A stretch of 25,127 bases of DNA from JBAXRT01 sp037131065. GTDB lineage: Bacteria > Bacteroidota > Bacteroidia > Bacteroidales > FEN-979. The notes beneath the pieces are model-generated. The model had not been told where the DNA came from and made no database searches. It saw only the letters and a list, made by a program, of their open reading frames with translations. This document shows, piece by piece, positions 15,547-23,052 of the stretch. Location of the stretch: positions 1 through 25,127 of the forward strand of contig JBAXRT010000030.1 in assembly GCA_037131065.1 (NCBI GenBank). The letters are read 5' to 3'. Numbering within the stretch: position 1 is the first letter of the stretch; each line of letters begins with the position of its first letter. The position numbers were made by a program, and so were the translations under genes.

Positions 15547-16203
15547 ATCTGTCACACCCTCAATCCCTTTCAGTTCATCCGTCGATCTGAATTTCTTGTT
15601 TTTCTGACGATAGATCATGATCGCTTTGGTCACTTCAAATGGGAAATACGGGTGCTTCAGTAAATCTTTGAATGTTACATTATTCAGGTCTATCCTGTGA
15701 ACTGAATCAGGAATTACCGTAAGATTCGGAAGGATGGAAGAATACCTTGAACTATCCATTCCAAACACTTCAAGCAGTTGTTCCTTCCTGGTGAACCCGC
15801 CCAACCGTTTGCGATAACCGATTATTCTTCTTGCAAACGAGGGTCCGATGCCCCTTAACCTCTGAAGCTCAAAAGTATCTGCGGAGTTGATCTCAACAGT
15901 AAAATCAATCCTTGGTTTTCTTACCGAAGGATATGCAGTATCATGAGCGATAAAAAAATTTCTCTTTTTCTGTTTTTCTTCATCTTTTGCTTTCTGCCAC
16001 GCCCTCTCGAAAGCAATGATCTCTTTTTCAAAGGAAGAAAAATCGACCGGCGGATGGTCCGAACTGGCTGGGAATAAGATATTTGATAAAACCAGAGACA
16101 GAAGGATGATCAGAAGGACGAAGATCCCTTTCTGTTCCGACCGGCTGAAGGACAGGTAATCCTTTAAACCTGAACGCAATTTATGTATCAATGACGATGA
16201 CAT
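15502..16203 (-). CDS. Membrane-anchored helix-hairpin-helix (ComEA-like) protein
   Basis: This is a 233-residue protein with one transmembrane helix (about 26–43), a charged coiled stretch (about 55–82) and two helix-hairpin-helix regions. The first (about 103–160, with LRGIGPSFARRII) is a clear ComEA-type DNA-binding motif; the second (about 169–230, with LKGIEGVTDSVFRRM) is weaker. ComEA proteins bind double-stranded DNA outside the inner membrane during uptake, and this protein may bind DNA or act as a scaffold there. The frame is open to a TTG at 16278, but I chose the ATG at 16203, 17 bp after the stop of the DUF2851 gene, because the longer version would overlap that gene and adds no domain. 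The two genes look like an operon. Its 3' end overlaps the rhomboid gene on the opposite strand by 45 bp. Confidence 0.83.
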   Translation of the reverse strand: MSSSLIHKLRSGLKDYLSFSRSEQKGIFVLLIILLSLVLSNILFPASSDHPPVDFSSFEKEIIAFERAWQKAKDEEKQKKRNFFIAHDTAYPSVRKPRIDFTVEINSADTFELQRLRGIGPSFARRIIGYRKRLGGFTRKEQLLEVFGMDSSRYSSILPNLTVIPDSVHRIDLNNVTFKDLLKHPYFPFEVTKAIMIYRQKNKKFRSTDELKGIEGVTDSVFRRMVPYLRVGP

Positions 16204-16220
16204 ACGAGTGAATTTACTTT

Positions 16221-17483
16221 TTATCTGCTGAGGATCCTGATTCCCAGCCTGCACTCCAGGCATCTCTTCCTGTCGCAATAGACTCTTTTCAGCTGGATAA
16301 GCGCCTGTGTCTTCAATGCATCTCCGGCATCAAACCCAGCCTCCCTCCACCTGGTTATCTCGAAGTTCTGTTCCCCCGGCAATGATTCAAGAATCTCGAT
16401 CGCTTTATCCCGGTAGCTAATCATTTGCTTTTCCAATCCGATAAAAAAAAGAAATGGGACAATACCGTTTATCATAAGCAGCAGCCTGGAATCTTCTCCT
16501 AGGATTTTCTTTCGCTTCGGAGAGGACCTGTCAAACATAAAATGATCATCCCAATAACCGGAGGCAGTGAGTTCAAACTGTTTTTGAATCTCCTCTTTTC
16601 CGCAGGAATAAAGCAACTGGAAGAATCTCCCCTCTGTTGAATAAAAAAAAGACGCAAACTGGCTGATCCTGATGGTTGGGAAGTTGGAAGGTCGCAGCCG
16701 GAGAAATCTCCATGAGGTCTGAAGGGCCGGCGTTAACCTGAACTTCAGTTTCAGATACCCGTATTCTTCCCTAAGCATTACAGGGTAGGTGTCTGAATAG
16801 GTCTCGCTTAGCATTCCGGCTTGTCCGAAAAACAACGATTCCAGGGTCGTTATATTTGTGGCATGACGCTGCAAGAGTTTTAAAGGCAATGATCTGGCCA
16901 TGAGTTCGAAGGGAACGCTATTGAGCCTAAATCCAAAATTAAGGGCAAGGAAACAGTAAAGGGTTTCCTCCCAGTCACACCTGCACGATTCCCATAAGAC
17001 TTTTATTTCGCTGCATTTCCTAGCCAACCGTTCGATAACGAGGGAAGGGTACCACAAGGCAAGATCGGGTTGAAGAGAACCATCCAGTGAATTGCTGCAG
17101 GGAATCCACTGTTGGTTTTGCATAAGACCTTCATAGCGCAGCCGGATCCCGGAGGGAAACTGGCCTTCCAGTACCAGGGTTGGAATATTCAATGGATCCA
17201 TTTCTGGTTCAAACCGGTAAACAACATGCAGTATAACATTTTCATAGGCCTTGTCCTGATGATGTTTATGCCTGAACCAGTCGGATGACAGGTGATGAAT
17301 CTCCACATTCCCTGCCCAGACTGTGCCACCGATTCTTACGCGGGCATTCAGAAAATCAGGGCCTCCGTTTGTATTGTGTTCTCCGGGATGAAGGACAACG
17401 ACCTCCTCACCGGAAACGGATTTCAGTTCCAGGTTCAATAGCCGGAATTTCCATAAATAGTGAAGGAACTCTTCCCCAAACAT
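16221..17483 (-). CDS. DUF2851 family protein of unknown function
   Basis: This is a 420-residue protein of the DUF2851 family, which I know mainly from Bacteroidota and whose function has not been set out. It starts MFGEEFLHYLWKF, a typical family start, so the ATG at 17483 is preferred over a TTG at 17519. The conserved N-terminal block contains PGEHN, GGPDF (P42, D43), GNVEIH (E61, H63), SSDW (D68) and a histidine-rich segment (H72, H74, H75, H86). The spacing of D43, E61 and H63 resembles a PD-(D/E)XK-like metal site, but that is my inference. The C-terminus has C403, C408 and C411, a possible metal-binding knuckle. No signal peptide or membrane helix is visible. It is followed after 17 bp by the helix-hairpin-helix gene. 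Confidence 0.85.
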   Translation of the reverse strand: MFGEEFLHYLWKFRLLNLELKSVSGEEVVVLHPGEHNTNGGPDFLNARVRIGGTVWAGNVEIHHLSSDWFRHKHHQDKAYENVILHVVYRFEPEMDPLNIPTLVLEGQFPSGIRLRYEGLMQNQQWIPCSNSLDGSLQPDLALWYPSLVIERLARKCSEIKVLWESCRCDWEETLYCFLALNFGFRLNSVPFELMARSLPLKLLQRHATNITTLESLFFGQAGMLSETYSDTYPVMLREEYGYLKLKFRLTPALQTSWRFLRLRPSNFPTIRISQFASFFYSTEGRFFQLLYSCGKEEIQKQFELTASGYWDDHFMFDRSSPKRKKILGEDSRLLLMINGIVPFLFFIGLEKQMISYRDKAIEILESLPGEQNFEITRWREAGFDAGDALKTQALIQLKRVYCDRKRCLECRLGIRILSR

Positions 17484-17560
17484 AAAGGTTTTTTTCACCT
17501 TAATCGGTTTAATGATCAAAAGGTGATACCAGAAGGCAAAAAAAATTCAACAGGGTTAAA

Positions 17561-17591
17561 TTGCGAAATCCTTTACGAATGATTATATTTG
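17561..17591 (+). promoter_or_regulatory. Promoter of the coiled-coil–zapA operon
   Basis: TTG at 17561–17563, a 20-base spacer and TATATTTG at 17584–17591 fit the Bacteroidota promoter (TTTG, about 19 bases, TAnnTTTG). Transcription would start near 17597, about 20 bases before the ATG at 17617. Confidence 0.58.
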
Positions 17592-17616
17592 CATCTGATT
17601 AAAAAATAGCAGCCCG

Positions 17617-17904
17617 ATGGGAGACGTTGTTACCCTGGTTTCCGGAATCGAATACAAAGTCAGGAGACTCACGGAGAAACACGCTCGGCTGAAGGAAGAA
17701 AATGTTTCATTGGCATCCGAAATCCAAAAGTTAACAAGAAGCAACGACGAACAAAAACAGATCATAAACCAATTAGAAGAAAAGATAAGAATACTTAAAC
17801 TGACGAAGGCACTAGAAACCAAAGGAGGAGATGTTGATTCGAAATTAAGGATCAACGAAATGTTGCGGGAAATCGAAAAATGTATTGGGCTTTTAAATGC
17901 CTGA
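17617..17904 (+). CDS. Small coiled-coil protein upstream of zapA (ZapB-like)
   Basis: This is a 95-residue, highly charged, almost entirely helical protein. Heptad-like spacing of leucines and isoleucines from about 10 to 65 predicts a coiled coil, followed by a short helix ending LREIEKCIGLLNA. It has no signal peptide or membrane segment. A similar small coiled-coil gene precedes zapA in many Bacteroidota. By position and shape it could be a division-ring cross-linker comparable to ZapB of gammaproteobacteria, although I see no direct sequence match to ZapB. It shares the promoter at 17561–17591 with zapA, and 59 bp separate the two genes. Confidence 0.75.
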   Translation: MGDVVTLVSGIEYKVRRLTEKHARLKEENVSLASEIQKLTRSNDEQKQIINQLEEKIRILKLTKALETKGGDVDSKLRINEMLREIEKCIGLLNA

Positions 17905-17963
17905 AGTTGCAAACACATTAAGATACAGGAATATTCCTGTCGATTTTTGTGAAAAATAGTCAA

Positions 17964-18260
17964 ATGTCCATGGATGAACTTTCCATATCAATAGCTGTAG
18001 CAGACCGAAATTATCGATTGGTGGTAACAAAGGAACATGAGGAGCTTTTCCGTAAAGCGGCGAAACTGATCGACAAGAGAATAAAGGACTATTCAGTCAG
18101 CTACGCATATAAAGACAAGCAGGACCTGCTGGCCATGGTTGCGCTGGAATATGCAACCAGTTACCTACAGGACGAACAACTGCTGGTTGATAAGGAGGAG
18201 GTGTTTGAACATAAATTAATGGAGATTGACCGGACGTTAAGCGAGCAACTTCAGTATTGA
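17964..18260 (+). CDS. zapA: Cell division protein ZapA
   Basis: ZapA bundles FtsZ filaments at midcell. The 98-residue protein has the family layout: a short N-terminal beta segment (ELSISIAVADRNYRLVV) with the DRNYRL motif, then helix EELFRKAAKLIDKRI and a long C-terminal helix that forms a tetrameric coiled coil (DLLAMVALEYATSYL onward). An in-frame GTG at 17949 would add five residues. I use the ATG at 17964; the ATG at 17970 is equally possible and would start MDELSIS, as in many relatives. It follows the small coiled-coil gene and precedes the structured RNA and rny. Confidence 0.88.
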   Translation: MSMDELSISIAVADRNYRLVVTKEHEELFRKAAKLIDKRIKDYSVSYAYKDKQDLLAMVALEYATSYLQDEQLLVDKEEVFEHKLMEIDRTLSEQLQY

Positions 18261-18342
18261 GCCATTGCTGTTCTTTGAAAGATATTCACGATCTACCCGC
18301 ATTAATTCAGACAGTTTGTAAACCTAACATTACAAATATTAG

Positions 18343-18489
18343 GGCAACGCTCAGTAACCCGTAGGACAGGCCTCATCACACCTCTGGTGTGATCCGGTAC
18401 GCCGGACAGTGGACGTTCGAAAAGTTTGGCAGCCCTATTCGTGTCGTTAGAGGTTTATCATAACCTCGCTGGATAATGCGGGTTTTTTT
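18343..18489 (+). ncRNA. Structured RNA between zapA and rny; candidate 6S RNA
   Basis: A 314-bp gap without protein genes holds a sequence with several hairpins and a U-run at its end. A perfect 8-bp hairpin with a 3-base loop lies at 18375–18393, a short CCGG/CCGG hairpin at 18394–18405, and a 6-bp hairpin at 18450–18467 (GAGGTT/AACCTC). AACCCG at 18356–18361 can pair with CGGGTT at 18479–18484 to close the whole element. In gammaproteobacteria the 6S RNA gene ssrS lies directly downstream of zapA, and the same position here makes 6S RNA the leading guess. I cannot match the primary sequence to a 6S consensus, and ends are estimated. A leader RNA acting on rny is the main alternative. Confidence 0.5.
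18462..18489 (+). terminator. Rho-independent terminator after the structured RNA
   Basis: AACCTCGC (18462–18469, one bulged T) pairs with GCGGGTT (18478–18484) over an 8-base loop, followed by a run of T to 18489. This would end the RNA about 85 bp before the rny start codon. The stem competes with two other possible pairings of the same bases. Confidence 0.55.
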
Positions 18490-18574
18490 ATTTTCCCTCT
18501 CCCTCCAATTAAATGCAGGAAACTTGAATAAGAAGTCTTCCTGCCATATATTAACCACGCAATACTTTGATATT

Positions 18575-20119
18575 ATGGACGGAATTTTGTTATTTGTGAT
18601 CATTGGAGTGACAGGAATTATCATCGGTGGTATCCTTACAGGTACTATCCTGAATAAAGCCCTGGAACGCAAGCGCGATGCTATTCTCAAAGAGTCAATG
18701 GAAAAGGCTGAAGTGATCAAAAAAGATAAAATCCTTCAGGCAAAGGAAAAATTCCTTCAGCTGAAAACGGAACATGAGAAATTCATTCATGAGAAGAATG
18801 ATGAGATTCTTAAAAATGAAAACCGGTTAAAGCAGAAAGAGAGTTCACTCAACCTGAAGACGGAAGAGCTGGCCAAGAAGCAGAAGGAGAATATAACAAT
18901 CAAACAGAACCTTAGCCAGCAATTGGATCTGGTCAATAAAAGACAGACAGACCTTGATAAACTCTTCAAACAAGAGGTGGAAAAGCTTGAGAAGATTTCG
19001 AATCTCTCGGCAAACGAAGCCAAATCCCATCTTGTCGAAACCCTTAAAGAGGAGGCAAAATCAGAAGCTTTGGTTCACATGAAGGATATCATCGATGAGG
19101 CAAAAATGACGGCCAACACCGAAGCAAAAAAGATCATCATTGAGACCATACAGAGGACAGCCACCGAGCATGCTATCGAAAATACAGTCTCCGTTTTCAA
19201 TATCGAAAATGAGGAGGTAAAAGGCAGGATCATTGGCCGTGAAGGCCGGAACATCCGCACACTGGAATCCCTCACAGGCGTTGAGATCATCATCGATGAT
19301 TCTCCCGATGCCATTATTCTTTCCGGATTTGACCCGGTACGCAGGGAAATTGCCCGTCTTTCGCTCCACAGGCTGGTTACCGACGGTCGGATCCACCCGG
19401 CCCGTATCGAGGAGGTTGTGGCAAAAACAAAAAAACAGCTGGAGCAGGAGATCATTGAGACTGGTAAAAGGATCACCATCGACCTGGGAATTCATAACAT
19501 TCATCACGAACTTATCAGGATGATTGGAAAGATGAAGTACCGCTCCTCCTACGGACAGAACCTGTTACAGCACTCCATCGAGGTTTCCAGACTGAGCGCC
19601 ACGATGGCGGCGGAACTCGGGTTAAACCCAAAGAAAGCAAAACGAGCCGGTCTGCTCCATGACATCGGGAAAGTTCCAGATACTGAACCCGAATTACCCC
19701 ATGCAATCCTGGGTATGAAGATGGCTGAAAAATTCAAGGAAAAGCCTGAAATCATTAACGCCATCGGTGCCCATCATGACGAAATCGAGATGGATAATCT
19801 CCTCTCCCCGATCGTCCAGGTATGTGATGCCATTTCCGGTGCCCGTCCCGGTGCCCGTCGTGAGGTGGTCGAAGCATATATTGAAAGACTCAAACACCTT
19901 GAAGAGCTTGCTCTCAGCTATCCCGGTGTCGTAAAAACCTATGCCATCCAGGCAGGCCGTGAACTCAGGGTCATTGTTGGAGCCGATAAAGTCTCAGATG
20001 TCGAGGCCAACACGATAGCTTTTGATCTGTCAAAGAAGATCCAGAGTGAAATGACCTATCCAGGACAGATCAAGATTACCGTGATCAGGGAGACCCGCGC
20101 GGTCAGTTATGCAAAATAA
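18575..20119 (+). CDS. rny: Ribonuclease Y
   Basis: RNase Y is a membrane-anchored endoribonuclease that starts mRNA decay. This 514-residue protein has the complete layout: an N-terminal transmembrane helix (about 3–25), a long charged coiled coil (about 30–190), a KH domain with GREGRNIRTLE (221–231), and an HD domain with the metal-binding pair H362–D363 in LLHDIGK plus downstream AHHDE (399–403). The C-terminal region ends IRETRAVSYAK, typical of the family. The frame is open back to 18476, which would run into the RNA element; the ATG at 18575 puts the membrane helix at the N-terminus and gives normal length. A sensor kinase gene starts 5 bp after its stop. Confidence 0.96.
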   Translation: MDGILLFVIIGVTGIIIGGILTGTILNKALERKRDAILKESMEKAEVIKKDKILQAKEKFLQLKTEHEKFIHEKNDEILKNENRLKQKESSLNLKTEELAKKQKENITIKQNLSQQLDLVNKRQTDLDKLFKQEVEKLEKISNLSANEAKSHLVETLKEEAKSEALVHMKDIIDEAKMTANTEAKKIIIETIQRTATEHAIENTVSVFNIENEEVKGRIIGREGRNIRTLESLTGVEIIIDDSPDAIILSGFDPVRREIARLSLHRLVTDGRIHPARIEEVVAKTKKQLEQEIIETGKRITIDLGIHNIHHELIRMIGKMKYRSSYGQNLLQHSIEVSRLSATMAAELGLNPKKAKRAGLLHDIGKVPDTEPELPHAILGMKMAEKFKEKPEIINAIGAHHDEIEMDNLLSPIVQVCDAISGARPGARREVVEAYIERLKHLEELALSYPGVVKTYAIQAGRELRVIVGADKVSDVEANTIAFDLSKKIQSEMTYPGQIKITVIRETRAVSYAK

Positions 20120-20124
20120 ATGCC

Positions 20125-22470
20125 ATGGAAAACCTTTCTAAGCTCTTCACGCACGAAAAGCAGTTCACTGATATCATTGAAGCCCTTGGAGAAGGAATTG
20201 GTTTCGTAGACGAACATGAAAAATTGATCTATGCAAACCGGGCTGCAGCGGATCTGTTCGGTACAAGTAAGGAGGAGCTGATTGGGCAAAACCTCGCAAG
20301 GTATGTATCGGAAGAGGAATTTCGGAAGATCCTGGATGAAACCTCGAGGCGAAAAGAAGGAAAGGTTAGCACCTACGAATATGAACTTATCCGGCAGGAC
20401 GGTACGAAAAGAAGGATCCTTCTTACAGCCTCCCCAAGATTCGAAGACAACCGGTTCATTGGATCCTTTGGTATTTTCAGGGACATAACTGAACTGAATA
20501 AGGCTACCAGCGCGCTGAAAGAAAGCGAGACGAGATTCAGGACCGTTTCCGACATCATTTCTGACTTTGCTGTCTCCTTCATAGTTGGAAATGAGGGATC
20601 ACTCACGCCGGAGTGGCATACCGGCTCACTTCCTCTCGCAAATGATATAGGCGAGAAGGAGTCGCTGGATCCTCAGATCTGGGCAAGAATGTGTCATCCT
20701 GATGACCTTGCCAAGTTGCAAAATGCACATTTACAACTGATCGAGAACAAGGAATCTGTTTTCTTTGAATACCGTGTTATCCGGACAGACGGCTCTGTTG
20801 AATGGCTTGAGATTTATGCAACACCGGAGATCGACAAATCGGAAAACCGGGTAGCAAGGATCATACTGGCCGGAAGAAGAGTAACCGGGACCAAAGTCAT
20901 TGAACAGCAATTCAGGCTGAACCAGTATATGGTGGAACATGCTTCGGAATGCATCTACCTGATCCGCCCCGACTCCTCGATAGCTTATGCAAATGAGGCT
21001 GCATGCAAATTGCTTGGATATACAAGAGAGGAGCTTCAATCGAAGAAAATCTCTCAGCTTGACCCTTTATTCAAACCCGAAAAAGAGGGAATTTACTGGC
21101 AGCATATCAGGGATAGAAAGCAAATGTTCATGGAGTCACAGCAGAAAAAGAAGGACAACTCCATCATTACGGTCGAAATTACCATCAATTTCCTTGTCTT
21201 TGAAAATCAGGAATATGCCATCGCATTTCTGAGAGATATTACAGAACGCAAAAACGATGAACAAATTCAGAATGCGGTTAACCGTATCAATCATTTAATC
21301 AGCCTTACATCGGCAATCCCCGACCTTTTCCAGATCCTCCGCAATGAACTTAGCATACTGCTCGACACAAGCAATCTTTATTTGCTTCTGACAACGCCCG
21401 ACAACTCCGCCTTCAGTTACTACTATCACAAAAACGGCCTAACCGCCTCTGAGACAGTTCCGGTCTTAAAAACCCTGGAATCCTGGATACTTGCTTCAAA
21501 AAAACCAAATCTTCTCCGGGTAACTGATCTGAGCAAACTTGAAGAATCAGGGATCATTACTAAATTTTCCACCCCGGCAAAATGTTACCTTGGGATTCCA
21601 TTAACAACAGGTGACAAGGTTTTGGGGATAATCGCCCTGATCAGTTTTGAAAATGAATTTGCCTACAATGAAAGACATATCAAGATCCTGGACCTTCTTA
21701 CATCCCAGATCTCTCTGACCATCCACCGGCGCCAGTCGGAAGAAGCACTCAAGGTTTCTGAGGCTCGCCTCAGGGATTCCAATGTTGCCAAGGATAAATT
21801 CTTTTCTATCATTGCCCATGACCTTCGTGGACCTTTCAATGCCATTATCGGCTTTTCCGACCTGCTTTACAGCGATTACGAGAGTCTCGAGAAGAGTGAG
21901 AAGAAGGCCATGATCAAAAACATTCACGATGCTTCAGTCGGTACATTTAAATTATTGGAAAACCTTTTAGAATGGTCCAGGATACGTACCGGCCGCACCG
22001 TTCCTGGTCCGGAAAATGTTGACCTCTCTACAATCGCCAACTCCACGCTCGGATTCCTGAAACCACTGGCTGAAAAGAAAAACATCAAGCTCTTTTCAGG
22101 CATTCATTACGGAACCATTGCCTACTGTGATGAAAACATGATTACGACAGTTGTAAGGAATCTTATTGCCAATGCCATCAAATTCACCAACGCTGGAGGA
22201 AATGTCCGGATATGGGCGACCCATAACGAGGAGTTGATCGAAGTAACTGTGGCCGATAACGGGATCGGCATCTCTCCCGAAAACCTTGAAAAGCTTTTCC
22301 GCCTTGATGAATCAGTCAAAACACGCGGCACTGCCGGTGAGCAAGGTACAGGGCTGGGGTTGCTTCTCAGCAGGGAGTTTATTGAACTCAATGGCGGGAG
22401 GATTTGGGCTGAAAGCGAGCCAGGTAAAGGCAGCCAGTTCCGCTTTACTCTCCCCCGGTCCTCGAATTGA
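20125..22470 (+). CDS. Triple-PAS–GAF sensor histidine kinase
   Basis: This is a 781-residue kinase without membrane segments. PAS domains lie at about 13–125, 140–260 and 265–375 (the first and third ending in FRDITE and LRDITERK), and a GAF domain at about 385–540. HisKA has H565 in FFSIIAHDLRGP, and the HATPase domain has N679/N683, DNGIG at 711–715 and GTGLGL near 741. The IIAHDLRGP form of the H-box places it in a different kinase subgroup from the two hybrid kinases at the start of the window, and it lacks a receiver domain. No response-regulator gene is nearby. The ATG lies 5 bp after the rny stop, so the two are almost certainly cotranscribed. Transcription ends at the strong hairpin at 22488–22513. 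Confidence 0.92.
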   Translation: MENLSKLFTHEKQFTDIIEALGEGIGFVDEHEKLIYANRAAADLFGTSKEELIGQNLARYVSEEEFRKILDETSRRKEGKVSTYEYELIRQDGTKRRILLTASPRFEDNRFIGSFGIFRDITELNKATSALKESETRFRTVSDIISDFAVSFIVGNEGSLTPEWHTGSLPLANDIGEKESLDPQIWARMCHPDDLAKLQNAHLQLIENKESVFFEYRVIRTDGSVEWLEIYATPEIDKSENRVARIILAGRRVTGTKVIEQQFRLNQYMVEHASECIYLIRPDSSIAYANEAACKLLGYTREELQSKKISQLDPLFKPEKEGIYWQHIRDRKQMFMESQQKKKDNSIITVEITINFLVFENQEYAIAFLRDITERKNDEQIQNAVNRINHLISLTSAIPDLFQILRNELSILLDTSNLYLLLTTPDNSAFSYYYHKNGLTASETVPVLKTLESWILASKKPNLLRVTDLSKLEESGIITKFSTPAKCYLGIPLTTGDKVLGIIALISFENEFAYNERHIKILDLLTSQISLTIHRRQSEEALKVSEARLRDSNVAKDKFFSIIAHDLRGPFNAIIGFSDLLYSDYESLEKSEKKAMIKNIHDASVGTFKLLENLLEWSRIRTGRTVPGPENVDLSTIANSTLGFLKPLAEKKNIKLFSGIHYGTIAYCDENMITTVVRNLIANAIKFTNAGGNVRIWATHNEELIEVTVADNGIGISPENLEKLFRLDESVKTRGTAGEQGTGLGLLLSREFIELNGGRIWAESEPGKGSQFRFTLPRSSN

Positions 22471-22487
22471 GGCCACCTCTTTTAACG

Positions 22488-22513
22488 AAAAAGCCCCGCA
22501 ATCGGGGCTTTTT
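22488..22513. terminator. Strong bidirectional Rho-independent terminator
   Basis: An 11-bp perfect stem (AAAAAGCCCCG paired with CGGGGCTTTTT) around a CAAT loop gives a GC-rich hairpin flanked by A and T runs on both sides. It lies 17 bp after the kinase stop and 21 bp from the end of the opposing barrel gene, so it can stop transcription from both directions. Confidence 0.88.
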
Positions 22514-22534
22514 GCTTGTGTGAGGATATTTCTC

Positions 22535-23044
22535 CTAAAATTCAAATGCCAATCCAATCTTTGGTATAAAGTGGAACTGATAAAAGCTGGGGGCCACGAA
22601 AACACTCCATCGCAAATTTGCCTCTTTGGTATAAAAGGACCATCCAAAGTGAGGATCAATGATAGGCCCTTTGTCGTCGCCCCAGGCGTCACCGGTCCAG
22701 GTACTCCATGAATAACCCCCTCTCAGGGAAATATAAGGATAACTTGTCCTGGACTCATTAATATTTCGCAAATTAAATCTGAACTGCAGATAGATATTAA
22801 TGTTTTCGGTATTGTACGTTGAAACACCAAACCCTAATGAAAAGGTGTTTGAAAACTGGTATCCATGTGTCGTAAATATTTCCACGACCGCCCTTGGATC
22901 ATTATTTTTAGGGAATGTTGCTCCAAAGGAGACCCCAACATCACAGAAGTATCCCTTGTTATGCTTTGCGTAGGACTTTGTGTGAGCATGTACAACCACT
23001 GAACTCAGTAACAAAATAAGAATGGTTATTCTGGTCTTCATCAT
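22535..23044 (-). CDS. Small outer-membrane beta-barrel-like protein
   Basis: This is a secreted protein of about 169 residues. MMKTR is followed by a hydrophobic signal segment (ITILILLLSSVVV) with likely cleavage after HAH. The mature part has alternating hydrophobic/aromatic strands (GYFCDVGVSFGATF, FSLGFGVSTY, INIYLQFRFNL, YPYISLRGGYSW, FVAPSFYQF) and ends in phenylalanine (IGLAFEF), as expected of an eight-stranded outer-membrane barrel. An in-frame start at 23077 would overlap the upstream lipase gene; the ATG at 23044 (or 23041) lies 8 bp after its stop. It is the last gene of a three-gene operon and ends near the terminator. The function is unknown. Confidence 0.75.
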   Translation of the reverse strand: MMKTRITILILLLSSVVVHAHTKSYAKHNKGYFCDVGVSFGATFPKNNDPRAVVEIFTTHGYQFSNTFSLGFGVSTYNTENINIYLQFRFNLRNINESRTSYPYISLRGGYSWSTWTGDAWGDDKGPIIDPHFGWSFYTKEANLRWSVFVAPSFYQFHFIPKIGLAFEF

Positions 23045-23052
23045 GGGAATGG

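Noticed and set aside
16204..16278. TTG-initiated extension of the HhH protein
   Set aside because: It would overlap the DUF2851 stop and precede the ATG at 16203 without adding conserved sequence.
18265..18489. SRP RNA, tmRNA or a metabolite riboswitch in the zapA–rny gap
   Set aside because: The GGAAG...AGCAG core of SRP RNA, a tRNA-like end of tmRNA and the familiar riboswitch cores were not found.
18476..18574. In-frame extension of RNase Y into the RNA/terminator region
   Set aside because: RNase Y begins with its membrane helix, which the ATG at 18575 provides; the extension reads through a U-tract terminator.
19061..19507. Long minus-strand open frames inside rny
   Set aside because: They lie antisense to a well-conserved gene, overlap each other in different frames and have no recognisable product.
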